From Amanita rubescens (Eukaryota > Basidiomycota > Agaricomycetes > Agaricales > Amanitaceae), in contig WION01000021.1 in NCBI GenBank assembly GCA_015039365.1, forward strand, positions 355,350 through 419,349: a stretch of DNA of 64,000 nt, given 5' to 3'. The notes below the pieces were generated by a model that saw only the letters and a program-made list of their open reading frames with translations, did not search any database and was not told the DNA's origin. Below are positions 34,501 to 46,490 of this stretch, piece by piece. The position numbers and the translations under genes were made by a program. Every line of letters begins with the position of its first letter. The stretch's first letter is position 1.

Positions 34501-35421
34501 GGCAGTAGCCCAATTCTGTCATAACGATCGAGTACACTCGGCAACGGGATTCTCTCCCTTCTTCTTGAATAATGGGCGAAATCCTAACAAAGGACTCAAA
34601 TTGACGATAGAACGGAAGGTGTAGGCGGTAGATGAATGGGTTGATCGACTGGTGGAAGCGTGTGATCAAGCACCACGGGGACTGAACAGAGCGGCGGAAA
34701 GTATGCGAAAACAATATGATAAAAAGAGACAACCAACACGGGATTATCGAGCGGGAGACAAAGTATATATTAGCACTCAAAACCTCCCTTCGTTACGGGT
34801 AACAAAGAAGTTGGAAGGGAAGTTCGTAGGGCCTTACGAAGTAATAGAGAAAGTGGGGTTAGCGGCTTATCGGGTTAGGATACCGGCATCTTGGAAAATC
34901 TACAACGTCTTCAATGAAGTGTTGTTGAAGCCCCATACACCGGCCAAATTCCCGAAACAGAAGGCAAGAGAAGAAGAATGGGATAGGAAGAGGAGGATCA
35001 TACAAAGAGGGACAAGGAATTTGAAGTAGAAGAAGTGATCAATAGTAGACAGAGGATGCAAAAAGAAATGCGAACGGGAAGATTGGAGTATTTGGTGAAA
35101 TGGAAAGGATACCCAAATGAGGAGGCGACGTGGGAACCAGCGGATAACCTCGAAAACGCCCATCGCAAGGTCCAAGCATTTCATAAGAAGAAGCCGAGCG
35201 CGCTGCGACCGCTAGCGATGCCAGCCAAGTTTTTCCAAAGGTATCACAACTATACCGATCCGCCGGTCCACTGACAACTGTTTGGATGGGAAGATGGAAA
35301 GTTTGATGAAGGGTATCTGAAGAACATGAATAAGAAGTGGGCCGAGTGGAAACATATGCGGAAGATGGCAAACGAGGATGATGATTCTCGGGACGAGAAT
35401 CTTGAAGAGGGGGTGATGTAA
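31537..35421 (+). pseudogene. Retrotransposon Pol (PR-RT-RH-IN-chromodomain), broken
   Basis: Domains in order: aspartic protease (EVLIDSGCTGSCINE); reverse transcriptase (LRLVQDYRKLNE, YMDDILVYS near 32865); RNase H (VETDASDFAMGAVL, LTDHQNLTYF); integrase with an HHCC zinc region (HHHWGHSGIDKM ... CRTCQTVKP) and catalytic core (SVDMIGPLP, ISDRGPQF, HPQTDGQTE); a C-terminal chromodomain (LEYLVKWKGYPNEEATWEP). In-frame stops lie at 31900, 33176, 34427, 34622 and 35272, and a one-base shift occurs near 34990. Three stops are TGA or TAG where the family has Arg or Gln, fitting C-to-T change. The final stop overlaps the first bases of the 3' LTR. Confidence 0.92.
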
Positions 35422-35675
35422 CGGTCGATATTTCATTTTCATTTTATTTCATTTTCTTTTCTTTTAGTTACAAGAAGTTCCCACACTTACCTAAGGATTC
35501 CGCGGAACGACGGTGTGGGAGTGACGAGTCCGAGTATATATACCTGAACACTGTTTGTGTATCCCTTAGTCTTATGATTGTTTCTGTCGTCCATAGACGC
35601 AATCTTATTCTCATTTTCCATCTGCGTTTCTAGTCTCGAGTGTCCTAGTGATTGTGTCAGGATCACCTCCTAACA
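35417..35675 (+). repeat. 3' LTR
   Basis: 259 bp, nearly identical to 28996-29254, followed by the target duplication GGTTC at 35676-35680. Confidence 0.95.
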
Positions 35676-35723
35676 GGTTCTTGCTGATGACCTGACCTGA
35701 CATTGCAGAGTGAGTGTTCTCAG

Positions 35724-36548
35724 TAGTGTTTACAGGTCAGGTCAGGTTAGGTTATTTGCCCAAATTTTGAATAACTGTGACTGTAACCAGTTATTGAATG
35801 ACCCCTAAACCTAGTAACTGTAACCTGACCAGTTGTAACCGGTCACAACTGGTCAGGTTAACCTTGCATAACCAGTTATGACCAGTTCATAACCGGTCAT
35901 GACCAGTTAAAAATCTGCAAATAGAAATTGAAAATGCTCCACCAATTTTAGTCTCATCACCAGCAGAGTATTTTGCTATTCTTTCTGAGGGTTAGTGGCA
36001 TGTATGTATAGGATAATTTGCAAATAGACATAGAAAATGCTCCACTAATTGCAGTGTTGTCATTGGCAGAGTATTTTGCTATTTTTTCTGATGGTGGGTG
36101 GTGGCATGTATATGATAATCTGCAAAATAAAAATAGAAAATGCTCTGCCAATTGCAGTGTCATTATTGGCAGAGTATTTTGCTATTTCTCTGAAGATTGT
36201 GAGGTAGAGAATTGGGAGGTATAGTGGTCATGTAGTCATCTTTTTCAAAAATTCTTTTTAAATACATGGGTAAGTTGGAGTTGTATCACTTTTAGAGCTC
36301 AAGACATAGGGTAATTCAAGATAATATAGACAGTGTAGTTCACAACAAATAACCCATTTCAAGTTGGTCATCATAACCAGTCATGACCAGTTATAGACCA
36401 GTTATACCAATTGAGCCATTTGCCATAACTGTAACTGTAACTGATCACTGACTGGTATAACTGTGACCAATGGTCAGGTTATAACTGGTAGCGGTTAGGT
36501 CAGGTTACAGTTATTTTCTGGTTATTGTGACCTGACCTGTAAACACTA
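35724..36548. mobile_element. hAT-like non-autonomous element (MITE)
   Basis: An 825-bp element whose ends are inverted (TAGTGTTTACAGGTCAGG and its complement), flanked by an exact 8-bp duplication GTTCTCAG (35716-35723 and 36549-36556). TAGTG ends plus an 8-bp duplication are typical of the hAT superfamily. The interior is non-coding and full of AACCAGTTAT/GACCAGTT-type subterminal repeats, which in such elements can be transposase binding sites (inference). Confidence 0.85.
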
Positions 36549-36556
36549 GTTCTCAG

Positions 36557-37865
36557 AGGTCATGAATACATGTGAGAGGGTTGTCATAAGGGTTTTGTAG
36601 TCATGTGGGGGGCTGAGATGACTATCTGGAGATACATCATGGTGGTGAGCAGTTGTTAGCAGAATATTGATGGTTAGTGATTAATGGTGGCTGACACAGT
36701 GCCAGCAATTATCAATTTCTGCCTCATTACCACCACAAGGAGTGATCTACAACCACAGGCTACCACCTCACACTGCCTACCAGCTTATGCATACCTCCAG
36801 CAACCGCACCTGTAGTAGCTGAAAAGGCTGGGCATCTAGTAAGCAGACTTGAAGGGTCATCAGTACAGAAGTGACTTTAGACAGTGGATGTGTTACAAAC
36901 TTGTCAGTCATGGTCTCAACTATAATCACAGTAGTGATCACAGTCTTGACTTGTAAGTCCAAAGTCAAACAAGGTTGAGACACAGTCATGAGTTGAATAC
37001 CAAGTTAGCATCACTTGGTATTTGAGATCAAATGTGGATAGGCAATAGCACAGATACATATGTACACTGGGTAATTTGTACAGATTCGAGATAATAACTT
37101 TAACAGCCACCATATGATTTCCACCTCATTGCAGCAGGTGCCCGATGGTTTCCAATGAGGTCCTTCAAGGCTGGTATCACCCCATGCATGTACATACCTG
37201 CCTTCACAGAGTCAAGAGTAAGCAGTAAATCCCAGTTATAGTTAATGTGCTGATTACCTCATGACACAGAAACAGCCTCAGAAATGCCTTGAAACACATG
37301 TCAATAAAATAGCACAATTACTGAAACCAGGGGAAATGACAAAGAGGAGGTTTATTGAGTACACTTAATGCTCTGAAATTCAAAGTAGTGGAGATATAGG
37401 GTCGTTTTCTGCATTGGATCATGGATTTAGGCTAGGCACCAAAAGACAGAATCCAGATGGTCCACCTACAAAAATACTGTAGCCCAAAATTGTGTACTCT
37501 AATATTATCATCTCTCACAGTTACACATTTTAGAACAGAAATGTGGCCGGAATATATTAATTCTTCAATCTTTCATTTACAGCTATGTATTTCTAATGTA
37601 GATGGCAGAAACATTTTATTTCCAAGCACCTCAGAAATATATATTTTATGCAGACTTTAAGTTACCTGATTACATCACTATGAAATTAGAGCAGAAATGT
37701 GGCCAAAATATATTACTTCTTTAAAATTTCATTTACAGCTTCTGAAGCTTCTAACACAAAACATTTAATTCTGGAGATGTTTCAGCCCTATGGCATCTGC
37801 TATCTGAAATACCCAGTTTCATTGCTGTGGAATTATCTCAATAAACTCTGTAACAATATCTAACT
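36557..37865. other. Non-coding, with a 158-bp direct duplication
   Basis: No coding frame of note. Two copies of a segment beginning with GCAGAAATGTGGCC-like sequence start near 37535 and 37692 and are roughly 80% alike by eye. A polymorphic AT-rich mixture lies elsewhere. On the minus strand this is downstream of a GTPase fragment, but I found no clear further GTPase exons or AG-NNN-GT chain here. Confidence 0.45.
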
Positions 37866-38293
37866 CATTCTTTCCACCAGCTTCAAAACCTTGGGAGTTG
37901 TGGAAGATGAAGCTGCTCCCTTTGTACTGATACATATGTATGTAATCTGATGCTCAATATCATGTGTACTTTCTTAATAATTTAATATGAATTAGTAGTG
38001 AATACATGATATCAATTTAACTCACCCCAATTGATGGGTTGACATGGGTCTCCGAAGAGTCATCAGGTGATAGTCTTTCACCTAAAAGATTTTGTGGACA
38101 GAGAAACTTTGATGTGATAGCAAGACTGACCACTCTCACGAGTCATACATATATGATGTGGCTCTGTTCCCTTTGCTACACCACAAACCTTCTCAAGAAT
38201 GGTAGTCTTGCCTGCATTAGCCCTTCCCATGACAAGAATATGAAAATGGGAACACTTGTATTGTTCCCTAGTATCTGCACCAACTTCTTTCAC
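37866..38293 (-). pseudogene. GTPase gene fragment, copy 3
   Basis: The minus strand carries an exon with FHILVMGRANAGKTTILEKV (P-loop) at about 38160-38293, remnants reading LSPDDSSETHVN, and a later piece matching the HDIEHQITY exon plus a LPQLPRF-like G3 region around 37870-37960. The order matches exons 2 to 4 of the intact paralogs. TKFD and the later exons are missing, so it is a 5' truncated relic. Confidence 0.75.
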
Positions 38294-38559
38294 ATTTAGA
38301 TCTGTCGCACATTCTTTAAACTTTGACCAGTTGATATGCTAGTGGGTATGACTTACAGGATAGTACAGGTGCACTGGCAATATCAGCCATTGGGGGCATT
38401 ACTTAAGACACACATTGCACATCTCAAAACTGTCTTAATATACTTAAATTTACTTAAGTTGTACAAGTAGTTTAAGTCCAATATAACTGTCACTCAAGTC
38501 AGACCACAAATTCCTGATGGCCAGTTTGGCAGTTATATACTACAACTTGTGTAAATTCA

Positions 38560-39930
38560 CTATGAATATAAATATTCACAGCCCTCTATTTTAGAGTGAC
38601 ATGCAACATGTTTGGATAGATCTATTACCACAAGTTTCACAAGACCAATTTCTTCAAATGCTGTCAAATCTTTCACCTGCCGTAACAGTTTGAGATATGA
38701 CTGAGATCTATCACTGGGTTCAGGCCAAGTACCCATGATAATCTTGATTATCTTCAGATTTGGGAACCTGCACCTTAACTTGTGAAGAAGATTTGGGGAT
38801 TCAAAAAATCCTAGGCATGACAAATCTTCTACCAAATCTTGATAGGGAGTGATCCTGAGCCAATATTCCTCTAAAGTATTTGGAGAAGGAAGGGCCAGTA
38901 ACATCTTCCACATGGCCACAAAATGAGGCTGTTGAAGAGCATCCAGTGGAAATGTAAAGTATACAATGCGAACATTGATGCATTGGGTGAGTTGAGCAGG
39001 GTCCAAATAAAGTGGTAATCCATCTGTTGAAAGCCTCAGATGTCATATGTTCAACATGAAAATACGCATACCATGCATTTGCATCCAGGTGGTAGGAAGG
39101 AAATATTCATTGAAGAAGATGAAAAGCTGCTCTATACAATGGCCCATGTGATGTAAAAATCTCCGGGTCAAAGGAACATGTTCATCATAAGGTCGGATAT
39201 AGAATGTCTGGACCATAATATTGACACCTGGGTTAATTGATGGATCCAATACATCTCCTAGAAGTGCAAGCGAGATGTTATCGAGCATCCTGAATTGGAA
39301 AGAGCGAGGAAATATGGATAAATGGCGGGAGAGGTTTGGCTTTTCGAGGTATTTGAATTTCAGCTTTCGGAAGGCAAAGGTTTTTATAGAAGGTGGAAGC
39401 CGGCTGAAAAACATCTTGGTTTCTCCCCGGAGCCAGTAACCCACACCGTCCAGCTGCAGATCTTGCAAGTTCAAGTGGAAGATAACTTCCAGAACTGGAG
39501 GTGGTACAACCTTCCATCCAATTTTCGACATCTCATGTGCCGATATGCTTAGTGACTTGACGTTACAGAGGTTTGATGCAACTTGCATAGGGTCCCATTT
39601 TTTACGATAACGGAAACGGTGGTGGAACACATCCTGGAGGTGGATTTCTTTTACGGCCAAAGTAAAGCTGGTCCATGGCGCACCAGCACGGCGCAAAAAC
39701 CGGTCAAAAGTTTCGTGGTTGGTGAACTCGAGGGAGGAAAACAGACAACGTCGGGTTTTCACAAGGGCTCGTCTGCAAACGAGGCCAAGGGAAAGCAATG
39801 TTGATTTGTCATCGAGATTATCGATGATCTCGTCGAGAATCTCTGGAGGGAACACTGAGACGGGGTGGTTGACTGTGAGCATGATGGCCGGAAGCATACA
39901 CAACGCTGATTGTAAAGAGTCTCGGTTCAA
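38560..39930 (-). pseudogene. F-box protein with an internal stop
   Basis: Starts at 39930 (MNRDSLQSALCML). An F-box-like helix set is at residues 25-65 (VFPPEILDEIIDNLDDKSTLLSLGLVCRRAL), the usual Agaricomycete F-box pattern for SCF ubiquitin ligase adaptors. It is followed by leucine-rich repeat-like segments (VKSLSISAHEM, NLQDLQLDGVGYWL). The frame stops at a TGA (39043-39045) but continues in the same frame without a gap (HLRLSTDGLPLYLDPAQLT) to a stop at 38560. It is thus a truncated protein or a pseudogene; CGA to TGA would explain it. Confidence 0.75.
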
Positions 39931-41341
39931 GTTGTTCCGTCGTTAGGAGGCGAAAGCCTTGAAAGGGGTCACCGGATATGTTCAAGGACCCCAATCAGCG
40001 GGCCCAGTCATATGGCAAGAAGGGGAAAGGGGGGGTAGTATCACCTAAACATACGCTTAATACTATCTAACTGTTAATGTGATTAAAAAGGCATAATATA
40101 ACGTGTATTGCTGATAGAGACTACGAGGACTCGGATGGCACTCATTGACATGTTGTGGTCCCATAGGATGTTTGCTCAATTAGTGGCAGAGGGGTGATAT
40201 CCGGACGACAAATGCACGCCCTGCTCGACGGTCTGCGTGCTGATCGTTCGGCTGTGATGAGTGGAACAATGGTGTACATTCAGCCCATGTTTGCACGCAC
40301 GCATCAGAGCGCGCCTACATCTTTCGATCGAATCCGCCCCTTTTCCCACTTTGTAAGTTCATGCTGACCAAAAAGGATGCCAAGTGCTTACCACCTTGAA
40401 GCTGCCCTCACGAATCACGCGGTTGCTATGACGTCCTCCTTCCCCGACAACCTGGATAATGGTGGGTTGTGTGGTGGCACCTGCGAGCGACAGTCGCTGG
40501 GTGCGATGGGTCATTAATTCATTGACGGTGACGATGCACGTTGAACGTCGAGTGCAGACTCCTACCCAGTCCCTCGGAGCTCGCTTGACGATGTTATGTA
40601 AGCATTCCAGAGCGATGTTGGGACTGGGTAGTCTGCGTCGAGTGTTGAAAATGCCAAGTCCATTGTTTATCTAATATCCGTGTTTGACATTTGTGTTTCT
40701 TCAGCGCAAAATACTACGGTGCTCAGCGTCAGCCTCGGCCCTTGACACCCAACCAAGATACGTTTGTCCCTTAGCCTTTTCCTCGCACACAGCTTGTCCG
40801 CGCTCAGGAATGCCACAAGCCCCCATACACCAGTTCCAGCGTATGGCTGTGTTCGTTGATGAACGTTCACATGCACGGACCGTGTAGCTGAACATAACCG
40901 TGACGGTTCAAGTTGAATATAACCTTGGCATCCATCATTGGCCCCCGCTGGCTTTCAACGTTGACTTTCTCCACCATCTGGTGCTACTAACACTGATGAG
41001 TGATGAGAATCAAGTGTTGCCATCCACATGTTATGTTGAACTCATGTCTAATGGTAAAATTAGGCTAGGTAATTTTAACTGTGTCTCTTACGGGCTAATT
41101 ACATTTATTTATCTCTAATTAATGAGATACATTTTTCCTGATGACAATGGCCACTAGCTTGAACACCCGGTTAGTTCGATTCATCATTCACATCTTTATC
41201 CAATCTGACTACCGAGCACGCATTCATCGCTCACCAGCACCCGGCATCCTTTAGTCTCGCGAGTCGCGACTGACGACGTCCAGTGACGCCGGAATAATAA
41301 TCAAATCACGTTTAGTATTATTAGTTACTACTGATCTACAG
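39931..41341. other. Intergenic, nothing recognised
   Basis: Several short frames on both strands, none with a domain. It probably contains the F-box gene promoter and the 3' end of the Hsp70 gene. Confidence 0.4.
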
Positions 41342-44338
41342 CTACAACTCATCGTGCTCCTGTTTCGTATTCCTCTCCTCTCCTGCCTTCGCACTCCCAC
41401 TCGTCGTCGTCTTTTTAACCTTGGGAACCCTTCTCCGAACTAATCTCTGCAAGTGCTGCTCAAGCACCTTGGCACGCGCCTTCATCTCTGTCATCTCAAT
41501 CATTGGATCTTCATACGACTTGACTTTTTTCTGCTTCTCTACCCACTCATTCAACCACCCCTCATGCTTTCGCAAAGTCTTTTCTAGTCCCTCTAACTCA
41601 TCCTTTGTCCACTTAGTGGGTTGTCCCGCCTCTTCTTCAGCAGTTAAATTCTGCCGCGCTTCTTGCAGGAATAATCGCGTGCTCCAGTTCCACATCTGAC
41701 TGTTATTGAGCGCCTGTGGGAACGCTTCTATCTCTTGGTATCGGTGAATGATCGGTCGTTCCATGGCCTCTAATACTACGCGTTTATCGAGCAGCTGTGA
41801 TGTCTCGGCCAGGTCGCCCATCTCGAACAGCCATGTGAATGAATCGTCCAGTTTCTCAGAAATCGCCTTTCTCTGACTCTTAAGAGCATTTCTTGAATGG
41901 CGTCTCTGTGTTGTAAGGATCGAGTAGGTCGCGTAGTCGATAGAGATATCCCTCGAAAGAATCCCGTGGTTCCTCTCGGCGAACTTTGCTCGCTTCTTCG
42001 GCATCCAATGCACGAAGCCTGACGAACATGAGTTGATGACAGTGACACAGCGTACCACTCACCTGTTACGGGATTCCTTCTTCTCTTCTACTGACATCGG
42101 TTGTATAGATATAGAGTAGGTATTAATGGTCAACGGAATCGTTTGCTCTTTCTGTAAGATCTTTTGGACTTCCGCTAAGGGCGAGGGACTGGGTATTGTT
42201 GCTTCACAGAGCCTGATGGCTCCGCTTCCGCAGAGGAAGATGATGAAGGAGACGCCGCGTCTGAATCAGAATCCGATTCTCTAGGCGGCCGATTAGCGAC
42301 CGATTCCGTTGTTGTGTCTTCAGAGGAACTTGCTGCAAACAGTCCTTTCGGTTTTCCTATCCAATCGTTGGCATACTCCGCAGCCTAGACACCGTACACG
42401 TACCTGTGAGGCTATCATCCTTGATCTCTCCGTACGCAATCGCATCGGACACAGATATAAAGCCAGACTCGGAGAGCGTCACAGTAGTTTTAACAACTGG
42501 ATCAACGACTCCCAACTCGGTCAAATTCGCGATAGCTTCAGCAACTCCAACGATTTCCGCCTCGAGTATGCGTTGAGGGAAGTCACTGCAATGTAATGAG
42601 TAATTCATCAGAGTTCACCGGCTAAGATCAACGTACGGTGCAACATCCTTGTAATCAAGACTGATTGTGAAGTCGTCCCTTCTCTTGAATGTCATCGTCT
42701 TTTTCGTGCCCACCCTAGATCCAGCAGGGAAGACAAGGGTCGTGATTGTGCGAGGCTTGCCCGAGGTAGTAGTGGATCCTGCAGAGTAGGATGCTTGCAC
42801 GTCATGCGTTGCCATGTCGGATACTTTCATGTTCTTTGTCCTGAACTGCGCGCTTAGACTTGCACCGCGAAGCGCAGCACCTATAGACAACATTGGTTAG
42901 CTTATTGCTGAAGCATCGGGAACAGATACTGACCAAGGACGGCTGCTTCATCGGCATTGACGTTTTGGGCAATTTTGCTTCTGTGGGCGAATAGGTAAGC
43001 TTGGAACGGGGATAAAGAGAAGGTAGGACATACTCCCCGACAGCTCCTCTTATGGCAGCCTGAATCATCGGCGTTCGCGAGGCACCACCAGTCAAAATAA
43101 CAGATGACACGTCGTTCTACCAAGCCTTGTTGGCAAAGTGAAGAAAACATCAGAAAGACATTACTTACCATCGTCAAACCTGCACTAGCCACCGCGTCGT
43201 TCGCAAATCGCCCCTTCATATCATCGCACGACTTCTCGAACATTTCCCTCGTCACCTCGGTCTTCAAATCTAAATCCCAAGCGATACTCTCGACCTAATC
43301 CAAAAAAAACATCAGAACACCAACGCAGACCTGACTGGCATGTAATTCCTCACCTGTGCAATAGCATCCGAATTCGCGCTCAGGATCACCTTGACGCGCC
43401 CAGCTTCTTTCCAAAGCTTCGCCATCCCCTTCGCGTCCTGACGAAGATCCATCCCATGCTTGGCATTAAAACTCTCAATCAAAATCTCCCTCATCCGCCT
43501 ATCCCACCCATCCGCCTATCATACCCAACACCCATAACCGTCACCTGCGGCCCCTCCACACCAGAAGACCAGCGCTCCCCTTCTTCCCATTCCCATCCAA
43601 ACTCCCCGTCGAAAACTGCACGACCATCGCCCTAATCGACGACGCGCCCGCGTCGTATATCACATGAACCTCCGGCTTTGCAAACGTCCTCGTCATAGCG
43701 TAGTTCACCGCAACAGCCGTTCCGTCATTGATCAACGCAAGAGTTTTGAGCCCCGCGATCTCGATGGCGTCCACCATCGCGTCCCGCTCAAATTGGGTAT
43801 AGAAAGGGGGCACAGTGACGATCACGTCTCGCACTTTTTCACCGTCGGCGTAGCTCTCGGCGAGATGCTTCACGTACGAAAGTTGCATTGCGATCAGGTC
43901 CTCCGCCATGAATGGTTCCCCGGAGGACGGCAGAAAACTGACGGTTTTGCGGGAGGTAGGAGAGAGGGCAAGTCTGTATTTGTCTATAGAACCGTGTTAT
44001 TTCCGAGTCGTATGTAACGCCTTGAAGGTATTTCACGTATGAAAAAGAGTCTTGAGGGAATCGAGCAGCCTAGTGAAGATTAGAAGGTTAGTATTTTTTT
44101 GGGGAGTAGATGAGCGACGGACGAGGTTGAATGCCTTGACCGAAAACCCGGTCATCCCTTTTCCATCCTACGGAAGCTTGGATCTTCCTTTTCGAGTCCT
44201 TGTTGAGGAGAACGTCAAATGGAGTGCCAGGTTTTACGAGCGAAGCTTTAATCCATTCCGAGCCGTAGTCGACGGCTAAAATGGCCGCGAGGGCCGATTG
44301 GGTATTAAAAGAAGTGGTAAGAGGGCGAAAAGCCGCAT
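41342..44338 (-). pseudogene. ER lumenal Hsp70 (LHS1/HYOU1/GRP170 type), frameshifted
   Basis: GRP170/Lhs1 proteins are ER chaperones and nucleotide exchange factors for BiP/Kar2. Evidence: a signal-peptide-like start at 44338 (MRLFALLPLLLIP), the ATPase motif AVDYGSEWIKASLVKPGTPF, FPQDSFSYVKYLQGV, AEDLIAMQLSYVKHLAESY, VIVTVPPFYTQFER, ALINDGTAVAVNYA, VILTGGASRTPMIQAAI, a long acidic serine-rich loop (ESDSDSDAASPSSSS), a C-terminal helical domain, and the ER retention tail EHDEL at 41342. The protein cannot be read in one frame: shifts occur between signal peptide and ATPase start (about 44290-44325), near 44134, 43980, 43565, 43505, 42200 and 41875 (with a TAA). Introns with normal GT-AG ends lie between the other exons. 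Either a recent pseudogene or a local cluster of base errors. Confidence 0.8.
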
Positions 44339-45052
44339 GTGCTGTTGAGTAAGATAGGTTAGTTGGTTGAAGGAAATCCGGTCATCGACAACGGTCGAGC
44401 ACTTGAAATCTGTGTCGTGGCGGACAGGAGTCCCGTAGCATGGTTAACTCGTATTTTCACAGGGCAGCTCAATCCTTCGAACTCGAGTTCGCTGCATCAG
44501 CAGCCCGAGGCAGGGGTAAGGGGAGTGTGGGAGAGTAACACATCACGACGTCGAATTTCGACGCGTCTTTTGACACTTCCCTTTTCGAGCGTCGCATTTC
44601 CGCCGTCCCTCAATATCTTCCTCACCCTCCGCATCACCCGGAAAATCAGCTGATGTACGTCATGACCAGCAACGTTGCCAGGTGGCACCTTCTGCGATCA
44701 GTATGGTCATGCATTTGCGGCCATTTTTGTGCTCGCAATGTAATTTACCAGTCCCGGACTGACGGGTTTGCATTGACGATTTTTGACAGGTGCTAGAAGC
44801 CTTAAAACAATGGATAGAACCATTCCTGCGGGAATGCGCAACTTGCTAATCCCGCCTCCGTAATCTCCAAACAGGTCTGTTCCATTCATGTCGCCTCCGT
44901 CCTCCGCGCCCTTCCATCAATCTTCGCTATTACACATTATTCAGCATTTAATCATAGCTCTTTTTCTACGTGAAATGCACCTGAACCTCTGACTCGTCCA
45001 AAGCATCAGAGAGTCGTGCATCCACTAGTCGCTTGCGACTCACCTGCTCACT
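44339..45052. other. Intergenic upstream of the Hsp70 gene
   Basis: No domain-bearing frame. It presumably holds the LHS1-type promoter; no motif can be assigned. Confidence 0.4.
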
Positions 45053-45540
45053 CCCAAGGTTTTGAAGCTGGTGGAAAGAATGAGTTAGATATTGTTACAG
45101 AGTTTATTGAGATAATTCCACAGCAATGAAACTGGGTATTTCAAATAGCAGATGCAGGGCTGAAACATCTCCAGAATTAAATGTTTTGTGTTTCATGGAA
45201 GATGAAGTTGCTCCCTTCATACTGATACATATGTATGTAATCTGATGCTCAATATCATGTGTACTTTCTTAATAATTTAATATGAATTAGTAGTGAATAC
45301 ATGATATCAATTTAACTCACCTCAATTGATGGTTGACATGGGTCTCAGAGTCATCAGGTGATAGTCTTTCACCTAAAAGATTTTGCAGACAGAGAAACTT
45401 TGATGTGACAGCAAGACTGACCACTCTTATCATACATATATGATGTGGCTCTGTTCCCTTTGCTACACCACAAACCTTCTCAAGAATGGTAGTCTTGCTG
45501 CCCTTCCCATGACAAGAATATGAAAATGGGAACACTTGTA
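45053..45540. pseudogene. GTPase gene fragment, copy 4, internally rearranged
   Basis: About 45193-45540 duplicates 37895-38280 (minus strand: truncated P-loop exon ending KTTILEKVCGVAKG). The adjoining piece 45053-45192, corresponding to the G3 exon (QGFEAGGKNELDIVTEFIE), is in the opposite orientation here compared with copy 3. The P-loop itself is damaged (CHGKGSKTTIL). The fragment ends abruptly at about 45540, where unrelated retroelement-like sequence starts. Confidence 0.7.
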
Positions 45541-45759
45541 TTTGTTATGATCACGTCAATCTCCACCTACGATGTGTCCACGCTAAGAGCGCTTGACAAA
45601 GTAGACTAAGTCCAACGGACAAGTCAAACAATAGGTGAACGAATAAGCTAAGTGATAAGACGACTAGAAGAAGTCTTATCCTTGAGAGCGATAATGAACG
45701 GAGTAGAAACGACGTTCTTTAGGTGAGATGGGATGTGATATTGACAAAGACAAACTAAG
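45541..45759. other. Unassigned repeat-like sequence
   Basis: Starts abruptly (TGTTATGATCACGTC) at the break in GTPase fragment 4 and runs to the LTR. It could be part of another LTR; no coding. Confidence 0.35.
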
Positions 45760-46490
45760 TGTTAGGAGGTAATCCCGACACAATCACTAGGACACTCGAG
45801 TCTAGAAACGCGGATGGAAAATGAGAATAAGATTGCGTCTATGGACGACAGAAACAATCATAAGACTAAAGGACATGTAACTAGCATTCAGGTATATATA
45901 CTCAGACTCGTCACTCCCATGCCGTCGTTCCGCGGAATTCTTAGGTAAGCGTGGGAATTCTTGTAATTAAAAGAAAAGAAAATGAAATGAAATAAAAACG
46001 AAATCTCGACCGTTACATCACCCCCTCTTCAAGATTCTCGTCCCGAGAATCATCATCTTCGTCTGCCATCTTCCGCATATGTTTCCACTCGGCCCACTTC
46101 TTATTCATGTTCTTTAGATACCCTTCGTCGAACTTTCCGTCTTCCCATCCAAATAGTTGTCGAGGAACTGGTGGATCAGTATAGTTGTGATACCTTTGGA
46201 AAAACTTGGCGGGCATCGCTAACGGTCTTGGCGCGCTCGGTTTCTTCTTATGAAATGCCTGGACCTTGCGATGGGCGTTTTCGAGGTTATCCGCTGGTTC
46301 CCATGTTGCCTCCTCATTTGGGTATCCTTTCCACTTCACTAAATATTCCAATCTCCCCGTCCGACTTCCTTTCTGCATCCTCTGTCTACTATCGATCACT
46401 TCTTCCACTTCAAACTCTTCGTCTCTCTTCGTATAATCCTCCTCTTTCTTCTCAGGGGAAAGTGACCGTCCGAGTGACGGTCCCATTCGG
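45760..46490 (-). mobile_element. Retrotransposon remnant: LTR plus chromodomain end
   Basis: Same family as 28996-35675. An LTR lies at 45760-46017 in reverse, then a 157-residue open frame 46013-46486 (minus) that holds the C-terminal chromodomain (LEYLVKWKGYPNEEATWEP) and QLFGWEDGKFDEGYL. This copy keeps the frame that is broken in the other element. It is cut short at about 46490 by the foldback element. Confidence 0.88.

Larger units (their letters stand above)
28996..35675 (+). mobile_element. Ty3/gypsy chromodomain LTR retrotransposon, decayed
   Basis: Two 259-bp LTRs (28996-29254 and 35417-35675) start TGTAACGG, end CTAACA and differ at only a few positions. The whole is flanked by a 5-bp duplication GGTTC (28991-28995 and 35676-35680). 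Internal order is gag, protease, reverse transcriptase, RNase H, integrase, chromodomain, typical of fungal chromoviruses. The pol frame has several in-frame stops and at least one frameshift, and a 550-bp insertion separates gag from pol, so this copy cannot move on its own. High LTR identity means the insertion is fairly recent. Confidence 0.95.

Noticed and set aside
36557..37730. A third microexon chain on the minus strand downstream of GTPase fragment 3
   Set aside because: I looked for the reversed pattern (ACTYAC-NNN-CT) and did not find a series.
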